The notes: generated by a model not told the origin, from the letters alone. A stretch of 64,000 bases of DNA from Falsochrobactrum shanghaiense (GCF_003149535.1 NZ_QGDB01000003.1:434001-498000), one strand, 5' to 3'. Positions 1 through 8,540 are shown, counted from the first letter of the stretch. Numbers and translations are program-made.

Positions 1-309
1 TCCGAATCCGCAGCCAGACGGATTGCCAGGATCATAAATTCAGAACCGGATAAAACAGCACTTCGCGTTTCTGTCGAGGGCGGCGGCTGCTCTGGCTTCT
101 CCTACAAATATGATCTCGTCGATGAACAAATGGACGATGATTTTGTCATAGAGAAGCTGGGCGCCAAAGTGGTTATCGATTCAATTTCCGTTCCCTATCT
201 GGACGGTTCCGAAATCGACTTTGTGGATGACCTGATGGGGCAGTCATTCCAGATCCGCAACCCGAATGCGACTGCATCATGCGGTTGCGGCACGAGCTTC
301 GCCATTTAA
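1..309 (+). CDS. erpA: ErpA/HesB-type iron-sulfur insertion protein, 3' part
   Basis: The reading frame is open from the first base and ends at TAA 307-309, giving 102 residues. The start codon lies left of the window. The A-type carrier signature is present: a first cysteine in GGGCSGF and a C-terminal CGCGTSF pair, the three cysteines that bind an Fe-S cluster in the IscA/ErpA/HesB family. Family members are about 105-120 residues, so only a few residues are missing. The protein would receive clusters from the SUF system and pass them to apo-enzymes such as complex I subunits. The stop codon coincides with the left end of a Bru-RS repeat, yet the C-terminus is of normal length. The choice of erpA over another A-type paralogue is inference. 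Confidence 0.85.
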   Translation, partial: SESAARRIARIINSEPDKTALRVSVEGGGCSGFSYKYDLVDEQMDDDFVIEKLGAKVVIDSISVPYLDGSEIDFVDDLMGQSFQIRNPNATASCGCGTSFAI

Positions 310-414
310 AGCGTGTCGCGATCTTTCAGATTCGCTCCTTACGCTTTAAGTTTTTGTTTTAACGCATGTCGTTATCCCGAAACCAGTTCCCACTTTCGGG
401 CGACATGCTTTAAA
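307..414. repeat. Bru-RS type palindromic repeat, copy 1
   Basis: About 105 bp running from TAAAGCGTGTCGCGATC to GGGCGACATGCTTTAAA. It matches the copies at 10473 (same orientation), 5016 (opposite orientation) and 44841 (mosaic). The right arm is itself palindromic around CCCGAAACC...GGG. Bru-RS1/RS2 are described 103-105 bp Brucella repeats that act as IS711 target sites. No IS is present here. The first three bases are the erpA stop codon. Confidence 0.85.
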
Positions 415-431
415 ATCCTTAAACAAATGAG

Positions 432-462
432 AACCCGGCTGCAAATTGCAGCCGGGTTTTTT
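432..462. terminator. Bidirectional rho-independent terminator
   Basis: An 11 bp GC-rich stem (432-442 with 448-458, loop AAATT) is followed by TTTTTT on the plus strand. It sits between erpA (+) and the stop of the convergent DUF533 gene (-). Confidence 0.8.
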
Positions 463-464
463 CA

Positions 465-1184
465 TCATTGCTTGACCGAAGAAACCGTTGCGTCGATATG
501 ATCGACAAGCGCATCAGGTAGACCGAGGCGACCGGCCAGCATGTCGAGATAGCCCCGCTCCGCGCGGGTGTCCGGATCAATCGTCAAGCGTGACGCCGTA
601 TAAAGTTCAACCTTTTGTTCTTCAGTCCTTGCCGCGGCAATCAGGCTATCGAGGTCGACCGGATCCGCGAGTTCCTTCTGGATAAAGGCTTCAGCTTCAT
701 TATCGAGGCCGGAAATCTGCACCTTTTCCATGATGCGCGCACGCTCAGCCTCATCAATATGACCATCAGCCTTTGCGGCGGCGATCATCGCCTGAACGAG
801 CGTCAGCGCAAAGCTGTTGCTCATGGCCGGAGAGTGGGCCGTGGACTGCGGATGGAAGGGAGAATCGGCGGGCGGCGGCGGAAGCAATTCGACCTCGTTG
901 ACCTGCGGCTGCGGGGTTTCCTGCGGCGACTGGCCTGACTTGTAGTTCTTGTAGGCAAGATAGCCAAGCCCGGCGATAGCGGCCACTCCGCCCACCGTCG
1001 CTACGTTGCCAGCCAGCTTGCGCCCCGTTTTGGTGCCCAGAACGGCGGCAGCAATCGCGCCAGCCGCAAGGGGATTACGCCTGGCCAGATCGGTGGCCTG
1101 CCCCGCTTTGTCGCGGACGCTGCCCGACATACCCGGTATTTGTGATCCCAGAAACTGGTCAAGAAGCTTTTTGGCGTCGAACAT
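465..1184 (-). CDS. DUF533 / TerB-like inner-membrane-associated protein
   Basis: 239 residues. I chose the ATG at 1184 (MFDAKKLLDQF) because an AGGAG box lies just upstream; the open frame extends 19 codons further without such support. An N-terminal soluble part is followed by a glycine/alanine-rich hydrophobic segment (about residues 38-80). Then comes a proline-rich linker and a C-terminal helical domain with the TerB-like pattern AAKADGHIDEAERARI. This layout fits the DUF533 (YebE) family, of unknown function. The gene is divergent from xthA. Confidence 0.75.
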   Translation of the reverse strand: MFDAKKLLDQFLGSQIPGMSGSVRDKAGQATDLARRNPLAAGAIAAAVLGTKTGRKLAGNVATVGGVAAIAGLGYLAYKNYKSGQSPQETPQPQVNEVELLPPPPADSPFHPQSTAHSPAMSNSFALTLVQAMIAAAKADGHIDEAERARIMEKVQISGLDNEAEAFIQKELADPVDLDSLIAAARTEEQKVELYTASRLTIDPDTRAERGYLDMLAGRLGLPDALVDHIDATVSSVKQ

Positions 1185-1364
1185 GCAAATCTCCTGATGA
1201 TAAGGTAGCAGGGAGATAGGTAGGCAAAAGCGGCAATACAAACATAAAGCCCGTCAAAATGATGAAATATTGCAGCCTGCGTATTTGCCTGAAAGCGGGT
1301 ATTTTCTGTGGTGGAGCCTGAGGGACGCTTGCCCTCACCCGATTGAGCGCCTAATCATTTCATC

Positions 1365-2147
1365 ATGAAAATCGCGACATGGAATATTAACGGCGTCAAA
1401 GCGCGCATCGACAATCTCCAGCATTGGCTCAAGGAGTCATCGCCCGATATTGCCTGCTTGCAGGAAATCAAATCGGTGGACGAACTGTTTCCGCGACTGG
1501 AGATTGAAGCGCTCGGTTACCATGTCGAGACACATGGTCAGAAAGGCTTCAACGGGGTTGCAATCCTGTCGAAGAAATCACCTGACGAAGTCAATCGCGG
1601 CCTGCCCGGCGACGATAGCGACGAACAGGCCCGCTTTATCGAAGCGGTGTTTTCGACCACGCAAGGCGTTATACGCGTTGTGTCGCTCTATCTGCCGAAC
1701 GGCAATCCCATCGACACCGGAAAATTCCCGTACAAGCTTTCCTGGATGCAGCGGCTGGAAAGCTGGGCGGCAAAAAGGCTGGAACTGGAAGAGCCGCTTG
1801 TTCTTGCAGGTGACTATAACGTCATCCCCGAGCCCTATGACGCGCAGAATCCGCAACAGTGGGTAAACGACGCCTTGTTTCAACCGCAATCGCGGCAGGC
1901 GTTTCGCAGGCTCGAAAATCTGGGCTTCACCGATGCGCTGCGTGCGGCAACCGACGAACATGGCATTTACTCGTTCTGGGATTATCAGGCCGGTGCATGG
2001 CAGAAGAATAATGGCATCCGCATCGATCACCTGATGCTCTCACCGGAAGCCGCCAATCGCTTCATATCGGCAGATGTCGAAAAACATGTCCGGGCATGGG
2101 AAAAGCCGTCGGACCACGTCCCGGTGACGGCAAGATTTGCTTTCTGA
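1365..2147 (+). CDS. xthA: Exodeoxyribonuclease III
   Basis: 260 residues, the normal size for ExoIII/AP endonuclease of the EEP superfamily. The N-terminus MKIATWNINGVKAR carries the metal-site Asn. LQEIK contains the catalytic Glu, GDYNV the Asp-Asn pair, and the C-terminus has SDHVPV with the catalytic His. It cleaves abasic sites and degrades 3' ends in base excision repair. The ATG at 1365 is the only start that preserves the conserved N-terminus. The downstream gap to exoR is filled with mosaic repeats. Confidence 0.95.
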   Translation: MKIATWNINGVKARIDNLQHWLKESSPDIACLQEIKSVDELFPRLEIEALGYHVETHGQKGFNGVAILSKKSPDEVNRGLPGDDSDEQARFIEAVFSTTQGVIRVVSLYLPNGNPIDTGKFPYKLSWMQRLESWAAKRLELEEPLVLAGDYNVIPEPYDAQNPQQWVNDALFQPQSRQAFRRLENLGFTDALRAATDEHGIYSFWDYQAGAWQKNNGIRIDHLMLSPEAANRFISADVEKHVRAWEKPSDHVPVTARFAF

Positions 2148-2149
2148 GC

Positions 2150-2338
2150 GCTACGCGTTTTTGCTGGAAATGACGTTTTTGCTTGGCGCATTGTCCAACG
2201 CATCGGAGCAGGAAAAGAAATCAGTCCAGTGAACTGATTTCCCTGCGGAGGTGCTACGCAGTTTTGCTGGAAATGCTCATTTTTGCCTGGCGCATTGTCC
2301 AACGCAAAACCGCTATGCAGTTTTGCTGGAAATGCTTA
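2150..2338. repeat. Mosaic of RIME-like direct and inverted repeats
   Basis: Three copies of a unit beginning GCTACGCAGTTTTGCTGG lie at 2150-2201, 2253-2305 and 2312-2338. The first two include the shared tail GGCGCATTGTCCAACGC; the third is truncated at the exoR stop codon. Between copies 1 and 2 lies a separate palindrome (stem 2217-2225 with 2233-2241, ...AAATCAGT/ACTGATTT...). On the minus strand the units read GCATTTCCAGCAAAAC..., which resembles the intergenic mosaic elements common in rhizobia. The whole xthA-exoR gap consists of these pieces. Confidence 0.75.
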
Positions 2339-3127
2339 GTACTCGCCTTTCGCATTATAATCGCTGGCGAGAGCCACGGCATTGCGGCGATCGGCTTCAG
2401 GTGCGATAGAAAATGCCTGCTCCTGCATGTCGCGTATCCAGACACAATCGTCCGTCGAGCAACGCTCGAATGCTGCCGTCAGCATGGCCAGTCCGCGCAC
2501 GGTCTTGCCTGCCTGAAACAGCATATTGCCTAGCATGGCCTGCGCACTCGCATTGCCTTTTTTGGCTGCAAGCTGGAACCAGCGCGCGGCCTGAACGGAA
2601 CTGCGCTCCCCGCCCTCGCCGTCCAGAAGCATCTTGCCAAGCTGGTATTGCGCTGCTGCATCACCAAAATTCGATGCGGCCTGCAAATAAAGATTGCGGG
2701 CAAAGCCCGGATCGGCCTTGACGGGCGTGCCGGGAATACCTTCCTGCACGTAACCTGCCAGGGCCACGAGCGCATCCGCAACATAGGCTTCGTTTTCGGA
2801 GCCCGGTTCAGCACCATCGCGGACGATCTTCTCGAAGATCTGGAAGGCCTCATAGTCGTTTTCCACAACGCCATCGCCTTCGGCATACATACGCGCCAGC
2901 TTCCACTTGGCGCCCTGATGGCCGCGATCGGCTGCATAACGCAGAGCCTTGATTGCCTCATCCTTATGACCGTTTTTATAAGCGGAAAATCCAAATTTGA
3001 ACAATTCAAACGGGCTTCGGGATTTCTCGGTATCATCGTTCAGATCGAACGCGAAGGCGCTGTTGCAGGCAACCGCAATGCCCAGTGTCAGGGCAATCAG
3101 AGGGTATGAAAAACTGCGAATACGCAT
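2336..3127 (-). CDS. exoR: ExoR, periplasmic Sel1-repeat regulator
   Basis: 263 residues. An N-terminal signal peptide is cleaved after a typical AFA motif (about residue 26). It is followed by Sel1-like repeats, for example AIKALRYAADRGHQGAKWKLARMY and ARWFQLAAKKGNASAQAMLG. The length and the sequence around the mature N-terminus fit rhizobial ExoR. In Sinorhizobium this protein holds the ExoS/ChvI two-component system inactive in the periplasm and so controls exopolysaccharide, motility and the host-entry programme; in Brucella the matching system is BvrS/BvrR. That regulatory role is carried over from homologues. A GTG directly upstream (3130) is an alternative start. The stop overlaps the repeat mosaic shared with xthA. 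Confidence 0.82.
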   Translation of the reverse strand: MRIRSFSYPLIALTLGIAVACNSAFAFDLNDDTEKSRSPFELFKFGFSAYKNGHKDEAIKALRYAADRGHQGAKWKLARMYAEGDGVVENDYEAFQIFEKIVRDGAEPGSENEAYVADALVALAGYVQEGIPGTPVKADPGFARNLYLQAASNFGDAAAQYQLGKMLLDGEGGERSSVQAARWFQLAAKKGNASAQAMLGNMLFQAGKTVRGLAMLTAAFERCSTDDCVWIRDMQEQAFSIAPEADRRNAVALASDYNAKGEY

Positions 3128-3578
3128 CACAACGCCGGTCTTTCACATTGGGTGAATGAAATAGGTTTGAAAAGCAATATAGATTGCCTTTTGGACAACA
3201 CTGCGTCGCGATTTTGGCCGAAAAAAGCATGGCTATTCCGGGCGTTATAAACAGGAGACGAAGCAGCACCTGCACAACTCGAAAACGGTTCGTTGCTCAA
3301 CAATGCGCCTTCCTTCATCTTCTTCGCCCTGCCCCGAGCCGGAAAATTCAATCCCGCTCAGCGGCCTTTAACTTCTCTATCGGGTGACGCGGCTTTGTGG
3401 CGGGAAATGGGCAAAAGCCGTCTGATGCCCTTATAGCCTGAAGCAATGGTAAAGACTGTTGCCGATTCAGCACAAAACCCCGGTATCCACTCCCTCAACT
3501 TTTGGAGGCGCGCAGGGCTTCGCAAGTTTTTGGCGTCCGAAAAATGGATTATGGTATAAGCTGTGTCACGGGGGAAGA

Positions 3579-4232
3579 ATGAAGGGTAAACGACGGGCCT
3601 ACCAGCGCTTTTATCGCAGGCGGAGCGGAAGAAAAACCAGAGGGATTTACAGCATCCTTCTGACATTGCTTCTTTTTTCGGGCCTTATCGCCATCATCAC
3701 ATCCCTGCCTGACAATCGCGGGTCCCTCGAAACATTGTCCGGCATCCCCTATGTCATCGATGGCGATACGGTGGTTCTTAATCATATTCACATCCGGCTT
3801 CTCGGCATTGACGCGCCAGAAATGGAGCAGCTTTGCCAAAAGGCCGACCGGGAATATGCTTGCGGCAAGGAAGCTCGCAATATGCTTCGCAACCGAATCG
3901 GAAAGGCCCCGATTCAGTGCGGAAAAGCAGGGATAGACAAATATGGCCGGACGCTTGCCACCTGTTATCTTGGCGAAGCCGATCTCAATCAATGGATGGT
4001 CGAACAGGGCTGGGCTGTTGCTTATGGCAGCTATCGCAGCGACGAAGCGCACGCACGCCGCGAGCAGCGTGGGCTTTGGGCCGGGCAATTCGAAGCTCCC
4101 TCCCAATGGCGCAAAGAGCATCACAAAGCTGATGCCGACGCCGAAACCGGCCATGAACTGTCACGCCCCGGTGTAATGGGCGAATTGATCCACTATATCA
4201 GAAAGCGCATCATTGCTTTTTTCTATTCCTGA
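3579..4232 (+). CDS. Thermonuclease-family (SNase-like) protein, membrane-anchored or secreted
   Basis: 217 residues from ATG 3579, which has GGGGGAAG directly upstream; the frame is open further left but without a ribosome site. A basic N-terminus (RRAYQRFYRRRSGRK) precedes one hydrophobic segment (about residues 24-40), then an SNase OB-fold domain. Visible motifs are VIDGDTVVL, IRLLGIDAPEM (catalytic Arg and metal Asp in the family), KYGRTLATCYL and LWAGQF. Several cysteines may form disulfides, in keeping with an extracytoplasmic location. The substrate is probably nucleic acid, by family. Confidence 0.85.
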   Translation: MKGKRRAYQRFYRRRSGRKTRGIYSILLTLLLFSGLIAIITSLPDNRGSLETLSGIPYVIDGDTVVLNHIHIRLLGIDAPEMEQLCQKADREYACGKEARNMLRNRIGKAPIQCGKAGIDKYGRTLATCYLGEADLNQWMVEQGWAVAYGSYRSDEAHARREQRGLWAGQFEAPSQWRKEHHKADADAETGHELSRPGVMGELIHYIRKRIIAFFYS

Positions 4233-4253
4233 CCGCCGGGAGCCTGTGACTTA

Positions 4254-4287
4254 CCTTATGGAAAATTTGGCCTTATGGAAAATTTGG
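4254..4287. repeat. Perfect 17-bp tandem duplication over a start codon
   Basis: CCTTATGGAAAATTTGG occurs twice back to back (4254-4270 and 4271-4287). Each copy contains an ATG. The copies are 17 nt apart, so the first ATG is out of frame and reaches a stop after 12 codons. Confidence 0.95.
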
Positions 4288-4907
4288 ACGAGCTGAGGCG
4301 TTCGGTGCTGGCTTGCCGCATTTGCCGCGACGCGCCACTGTTCCCGCCGCCCTTGCCGCATGAACCCAATCCGGTCTGCATCGTTTCCAGCACCGCGCGC
4401 ATTGCGATCTGCGGACAAGCGCCCGGTATAAGGGTGCATAACACATCGCTGCCATTCAACGACCCTTCCGGCGACCGGCTGCGGCAATGGCTGGGCACCA
4501 GCCGCGAGGAGTTTTATGACCCGGCACAGTTTGCAATCGTGCCGATGGGCTTCTGCTTTCCTGGCTATGACAAGCTTGGCGGCGACCTGCCCCCACGTCG
4601 CGAATGCCGGCAGATATGGCATGACCGGCTGTTCGCCGCCATGCCACAACTCGAATTCATTCTCGTTGTTGGTCAATATGCGCTTGCCTATCACCTGCCG
4701 GAATGGCGCAAAACGAGCCTGACGCAGACCGTGCAGAACTGGCGACATTTCATCGCGACTCCGAACCCGGCCGGGCGGATCATTCTTCCGCTTCCCCATC
4801 CGTCATGGCGAAACAGCGGCTGGCTGAAACGAAATCCCTGGTTCAATATGGAACTTGTGCCGGTACTTCAGCAAAAAGTCCGCAGCCTGCTCAATTATGA
4901 AAAATAA
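4275..4907 (+). CDS. Uracil-DNA glycosylase superfamily protein
   Basis: 210 residues. The N-terminus has a CRICRD cysteine pair typical of Fe-S type UDGs. It is followed by the glycosylase motif I-like ICGQAPGIRVHNTSLPFND and the C-terminal HPS motif in LPHPSWRN. The family removes uracil or related lesions, or is a diverged member of unknown activity; the catalytic residue pattern does not match classical family 1. The start is uncertain: the ATG at 4275 is inside the second copy of a 17-bp tandem duplication. The nearest purine-rich box (GGGAG, 4238-4242) is much better placed for the out-of-frame ATG at 4258. Confidence 0.75.
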   Translation: MENLDELRRSVLACRICRDAPLFPPPLPHEPNPVCIVSSTARIAICGQAPGIRVHNTSLPFNDPSGDRLRQWLGTSREEFYDPAQFAIVPMGFCFPGYDKLGGDLPPRRECRQIWHDRLFAAMPQLEFILVVGQYALAYHLPEWRKTSLTQTVQNWRHFIATPNPAGRIILPLPHPSWRNSGWLKRNPWFNMELVPVLQQKVRSLLNYEK

Positions 4908-5135
4908 TTTTCATCCTACGCCCTTTCAATAGAAAAAATACCCTGTAAATTCGCACCGAAGCAACTCATAAGGTATGATGTTTCAATACCCCTCTCAACG
5001 GGGGAATGAGTTTCTAGAGCATGCCGCCCGAAATTGGGAACCGGTTTCGGGATAACGACATGCGTAAAACAACAATTTAAAGCGCAAGGAGCGAATCTGA
5101 AAGATCGCGACGCGCTTTAAAACGGGGACCAATCC
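4908..5135. other. Intergenic region, AT-rich left half and Bru-RS right half
   Basis: Downstream of the UDG-like gene the left half is AT-rich, with a short CCCCTCTCAACGGGG hairpin at about 4988-5003. The right half is a Bru-RS repeat in inverted orientation. I see no gene. Confidence 0.6.
5016..5121. repeat. Bru-RS type palindromic repeat, copy 2 (inverted)
   Basis: The element runs AGAGCATGCCGCCCG...CGACGCGCTTTAAA, the reverse complement of copies 1 and 3. Its right end is only 15 bp from the start codon of the Lrp-type regulator. It therefore forms the mRNA leader or promoter region of that gene. Confidence 0.85.
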
Positions 5136-5615
5136 ATGGACAGGCTCGACCGGAAAATACTGCGTCTATTGCAGGAAGATGCGACATTGGCGGTGGCGGA
5201 TGTCGCCAAGAAGGTCGGGCTTTCCACAACCCCCTGCTGGCGCCGTATCCAGAAACTGGAAGAGGACGGCGTCATCAAGCGCCGGGTCGCCATCCTTGAT
5301 CCGGTGCGTGTGAATACGCGCGTTACCGTATTCGTCGCAGTGCGCACCAGTTCGCACAGCGACGAATGGCTCAAGCGGTTTTCCGAAGTGGTTCAGGAAT
5401 TTCCGGAAGTCATCGAGTTCTACCGCATGAGCGGCGATGTCGATTATCTTCTGCGCGTCGCCGTGCCGGACATCGCGGCCTATGATGCGTTCTACAAGCG
5501 CCTCATCAGCAAGATCGAGATTCGCGACGTCTCATCGTCCTTTGCCATGGAGCAGATCAAATACACCACTGAACTGCCGCTGGATTATATGGTGCTGGAC
5601 AAAGATAACAATTAA
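5136..5615 (+). CDS. Lrp/AsnC family transcriptional regulator
   Basis: 159 residues, the usual size. The N-terminal winged helix-turn-helix is clear: MDRLDRKILRLLQEDATLAVADVAKKVGLSTTPCWRRIQKLEEDGVI in order, with the recognition helix around LSTTPCWRRI. The C-terminal AsnC/RAM ligand-binding domain includes VPEVIEFYRMSGDVDYLL-like residues. Members sense amino acids and form octamers. The start ATG 5136 has a GGGGA box and sits immediately after an inverted Bru-RS copy. The target is unknown; no amino-acid gene is next to it. Confidence 0.92.
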   Translation: MDRLDRKILRLLQEDATLAVADVAKKVGLSTTPCWRRIQKLEEDGVIKRRVAILDPVRVNTRVTVFVAVRTSSHSDEWLKRFSEVVQEFPEVIEFYRMSGDVDYLLRVAVPDIAAYDAFYKRLISKIEIRDVSSSFAMEQIKYTTELPLDYMVLDKDNN

Positions 5616-5633
5616 TCCTGCCGCAGAAGATAA

Positions 5634-5658
5634 AGCCCGGATTGATCCGGGCTTTTTA
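5634..5658. terminator. Rho-independent terminator after the Lrp-type gene
   Basis: The perfect stem AGCCCGGAT/ATCCGGGCT with loop TG is followed by TTTTT. It separates the regulator from the convergent cobT stop. Confidence 0.85.
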
Positions 5659-5667
5659 TGTTCCGTT

Positions 5668-6687
5668 TTATCTGGCGTTCGCGATGCCCGCCTGCTCGAA
5701 TGTAGCCATGCCGCCATGGCAAAGGGCTGCGGCCTTGACGATGCTCGCCGCCAATGCGGCGCCGGTGCCTTCACCCAGACGCATGCCGAGATCGAGAAGC
5801 GGTTTTTTACCCATTTTTTCAAGCAGCCGACGATGGCCGGGTTCAGCGGAGACGTGGCCGAAAAGGCAATGGTCGAGCGCCGAGGGATTGGCGGCATAAA
5901 GAACCGCGGCGGCGGAACTGGCGACGAAACCATCAACGATAACCGGGGTTTTTTCCATGCGGGCAGCCAGGATCGCTCCCGCCATGGCCGCGATCTCGCG
6001 CCCGCCCAGCCTGCGCAGAACCTCCAGTGGATCTTTCAGATGAGCCTGATGCAAGGCCACCGCACCGCGCACCGCTGCAAGCTTGCGCTCCAGATAATCA
6101 CCCGTCGAACCTGCTCCCGGCCCTACCCAGTCTTCCGCCGTGCCGCCAAAAAGCGCCAGGGCAATCGCCGCTGCGATGGTTGTATTGCCGATTCCCATTT
6201 CGCCAATGCACAAAAGATCGGTGCCACCGGCAATGCCTTCCATGCCGAAGGCCATGGTTGCGGCGCAACTGCGCTCATCCATGGCTGCTTCCTTGGTAAT
6301 ATCCCCGGTGGGATGCTCCAGCGCGAGATCGAAAACCTTCAGCCCAAGATCATGGGCAATGCAAATCTGGTTGATCGCTGCACCACCGGCGGCAAAATTT
6401 TCGACCATCTGCCCCGTTACGCTTGAAGGAAAAGGCGTAATATCATTTGCCGTCACCCCATGATTACCGGCAAAAACTGCAACCAGCGGACGGTTGATCT
6501 GCGGTATGGGCTTTCCGCTCCACGCTGCCAGCCAAAGAGCTATTTCTTCAAGCTGGCCGAGCGAACCGGCAGGCTTGGTTAGCGTTGCTTCGCGTGCCCG
6601 TACTGCGGCTTGCGCATCGAGATCGGGGCCGGGAAGATTGCGGATAAGTTCACGGAAGTCATCAAAAGGAAGGCCACTGGCACTCAT
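5668..6687 (-). CDS. cobT: Nicotinate-nucleotide-dimethylbenzimidazole phosphoribosyltransferase
   Basis: 339 residues from ATG 6687 (MSASGLPFDDF); a second ATG lies six codons upstream. The family hallmarks are AGNHGVTANDITPFPSSVT near the N-terminus, GEMGIGNTTIAAA in the middle, and the C-terminal RLGEGTGAALA holding the catalytic Glu. It makes alpha-ribazole phosphate for the lower ligand of cobalamin. It is divergent from cobS, whose product uses the resulting alpha-ribazole. I looked for a cobalamin riboswitch in the 156 bp between them and found none. Confidence 0.95.
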   Translation of the reverse strand: MSASGLPFDDFRELIRNLPGPDLDAQAAVRAREATLTKPAGSLGQLEEIALWLAAWSGKPIPQINRPLVAVFAGNHGVTANDITPFPSSVTGQMVENFAAGGAAINQICIAHDLGLKVFDLALEHPTGDITKEAAMDERSCAATMAFGMEGIAGGTDLLCIGEMGIGNTTIAAAIALALFGGTAEDWVGPGAGSTGDYLERKLAAVRGAVALHQAHLKDPLEVLRRLGGREIAAMAGAILAARMEKTPVIVDGFVASSAAAVLYAANPSALDHCLFGHVSAEPGHRRLLEKMGKKPLLDLGMRLGEGTGAALAASIVKAAALCHGGMATFEQAGIANAR

Positions 6688-6843
6688 ATTATCTGGTCCA
6701 ATCATCAGGGAGATGCAAAACTGTCGTGCTCGTCCTATAAGGACTGGCGTGAATTTTCAAATCACCTCTTTGCGCCAAGTCATACCACGCGCAAATAACG
6801 CTACAGGTCGCACTATAACAACATAACAAGGCGGAGCAGACCA

Positions 6844-7626
6844 TTGCATCGATCTGGCATCATAGGAGACACGGTCCAGTCTCTGGGCTTTCTGAGTCGC
6901 CTGCCAATTCCCCGTAACTGGTTAGATGGCGAAAGCAGTGCGCTGAAGGCCAGCCTGCGCGCCTTTCCGCTTGCCGGAGCCATTCTGGGATTGCTGGCGG
7001 GCCTTGCCCTTCTGATCGCCGACTTTCTGCATCTGCCCGTTCTTGCGTGCAGTTTCATCGCCGTCGGGGTTTTGATCGCTATGACCGGCGCGCTACACGA
7101 AGATGGCCTCGGTGATACGGCAGACGGCTTCTTTGGCGCTGCGACCGCCGGACAGCGGCTTGAAATCATGAAGGATTCGCGCATTGGCACCTTTGCCGCA
7201 TTAGCACTTGTCATCGTCACCGCCCTGAAAGCGACATTGCTTGCCACGATCATGCAGCGTACAGGCGCAGGCTATGCCGTCATGGCGCTGGTCGGGGTGG
7301 AAGCGGCAAGCCGCACCGCGATGCTCGTGCTTTGGTATGCCCTGCCTTCCGCGCGCCCCGGCGGGCTGGCTGACAATCTCGGTGCGCCACAATGGGAAAC
7401 TCTGGTTTGCGCGCTCGCGATCGGGTTTGGTATTCTGGCGATCACAATCGTTCCGGCGGGTGGATGGACGGCCCTTCTCAAAGCACTGATTTTTACTGCG
7501 GCCCTGCTTTATGGTTTTGCAAAACTATGCATGGCCAAGATCGGCGGGCAAACCGGCGATACGCTTGGTGCAACGCAGCAGCTTTGCGCCCTTGCCGTGC
7601 TTATCGGGCTTGTCTCGGCACTATGA
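6844..7626 (+). CDS. cobS: Adenosylcobinamide-GDP ribazoletransferase
   Basis: 260 residues, a polytopic inner-membrane protein with about six hydrophobic spans. The conserved acidic motif [14 protein letters not shown] and the KDSRIGTFA motif identify cobalamin (5'-phosphate) synthase (CobS, named CobV in Pseudomonas). The only start that keeps the N-terminus is TTG 6844, preceded by AGGCGGAG. The C-terminus [13 protein letters not shown] is also typical. It joins adenosylcobinamide-GDP to alpha-ribazole, the last step of B12 synthesis. It is followed by a DUF1289 gene 18 bp downstream. Confidence 0.95.
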   Translation: MHRSGIIGDTVQSLGFLSRLPIPRNWLDGESSALKASLRAFPLAGAILGLLAGLALLIADFLHLPVLACSFIAVGVLIAMTGALHEDGLGDTADGFFGAATAGQRLEIMKDSRIGTFAALALVIVTALKATLLATIMQRTGAGYAVMALVGVEAASRTAMLVLWYALPSARPGGLADNLGAPQWETLVCALAIGFGILAITIVPAGGWTALLKALIFTAALLYGFAKLCMAKIGGQTGDTLGATQQLCALAVLIGLVSAL

Positions 7627-7644
7627 CGCAACCACATTAACGCC

Positions 7645-7836
7645 ATGGACAAAGCAGCCATAGAATCGCCCTGCATATTGGTGTGCACCATCGATCAACG
7701 CACCGGCCTTTGTCTGGGCTGTGTCCGAACGCTGGATGAAATAGCACGCTGGTCGGGCATGGGCGATCATGAGCGGCAGGCGGTGCTGGCATTGTTGCCT
7801 GAGCGCCGGCAGCAGATGGAAGAGAAAGAAGGCTGA
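7645..7836 (+). CDS. DUF1289 family small cysteine protein
   Basis: 63 residues. The pattern SPCILVC...[16 protein letters not shown] matches DUF1289, with four cysteines that could bind a metal or Fe-S cluster. The family is widespread in proteobacteria and of unknown function. The stop TGA overlaps the ATG of the next gene by one base, so the two are co-translated. The ribosome site is weak. Confidence 0.85.
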   Translation: MDKAAIESPCILVCTIDQRTGLCLGCVRTLDEIARWSGMGDHERQAVLALLPERRQQMEEKEG

Positions 7837-8540
7837 TGGGGCGTTTCTTCTGGATAGTGATTGCCGCAATCGCCATCGTTATTTTGCTGCTGATGAGCAA
7901 TAATGACAGCGGCACAACATTCGGTCTGGCCAATGACGCTTTCGGTCAGGCAGCCTATCTTGGCATATGGGGCGTGGTTCTCGCCGCCGCCCTGCTTGGA
8001 TCGGGCATAAAGCTGGGCGATTTCACCCGCAATATGGCGGTATGGGCTGTCATCATACTGGGTCTCGTCGCCGCCTATCAGTATCGCTACGAACTTCAGG
8101 ATGTGGGAAGCCGCATAACCGCGGGCCTCATTCCAGGTAGCCCGATTTCAGGCCGCGCCGTTGATGGGTCTCTCACCGTCACCCTCGCCAAATCCGCCAA
8201 CGGGCATTTCGAGGTGAATGGGCGCGTCAATGGCGCACGGATTCATTTTCTGGTCGATACGGGCGCATCCTCCATAGTGCTTTCACAGCAAGATGCAGAA
8301 CGCGCGGGGATCGATACCGCCTCGCTTTCCTATTCGGTGCCGGTTATGACCGCCAATGGCAGAACCACCGCAGCCAATATCCAAATATCCTCCCTGCAAA
8401 TCGGCGATATCGAGCGCAATAATATTCGCGCCATGGTCACCAGAGAGGGCTTGATGACCGGTAGCCTGCTCGGCATGAATTTCCTGCAAACCCTCGGCGG
8501 ATTCAGCGTGCGTGGCGATCAGCTTATCATGGTCGATTAA
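7836..8540 (+). CDS. Membrane-anchored clan AA aspartic protease (TIGR02281-like)
   Basis: 234 residues. Two N-terminal hydrophobic spans (about residues 3-18 and 37-54), with a third at about 66-80, precede a retropepsin-like domain. The active-site motif FLVDTGASSIVLS is at about residues 138-150, followed by TANGRTTAANIQI and a C-terminal GMNFL. The single DTGA motif means that a dimer is needed for catalysis, as in retroviral proteases. The domain is predicted to face the periplasm. The last four bases overlap the convergent dusA end. Confidence 0.88.
   Translation: MGRFFWIVIAAIAIVILLLMSNNDSGTTFGLANDAFGQAAYLGIWGVVLAAALLGSGIKLGDFTRNMAVWAVIILGLVAAYQYRYELQDVGSRITAGLIPGSPISGRAVDGSLTVTLAKSANGHFEVNGRVNGARIHFLVDTGASSIVLSQQDAERAGIDTASLSYSVPVMTANGRTTAANIQISSLQIGDIERNNIRAMVTREGLMTGSLLGMNFLQTLGGFSVRGDQLIMVD

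Noticed and set aside
6688-6843. A cobalamin riboswitch between divergent cobT and cobS
   Set aside because: I looked for the B12-box and its flanking helices and did not find them.
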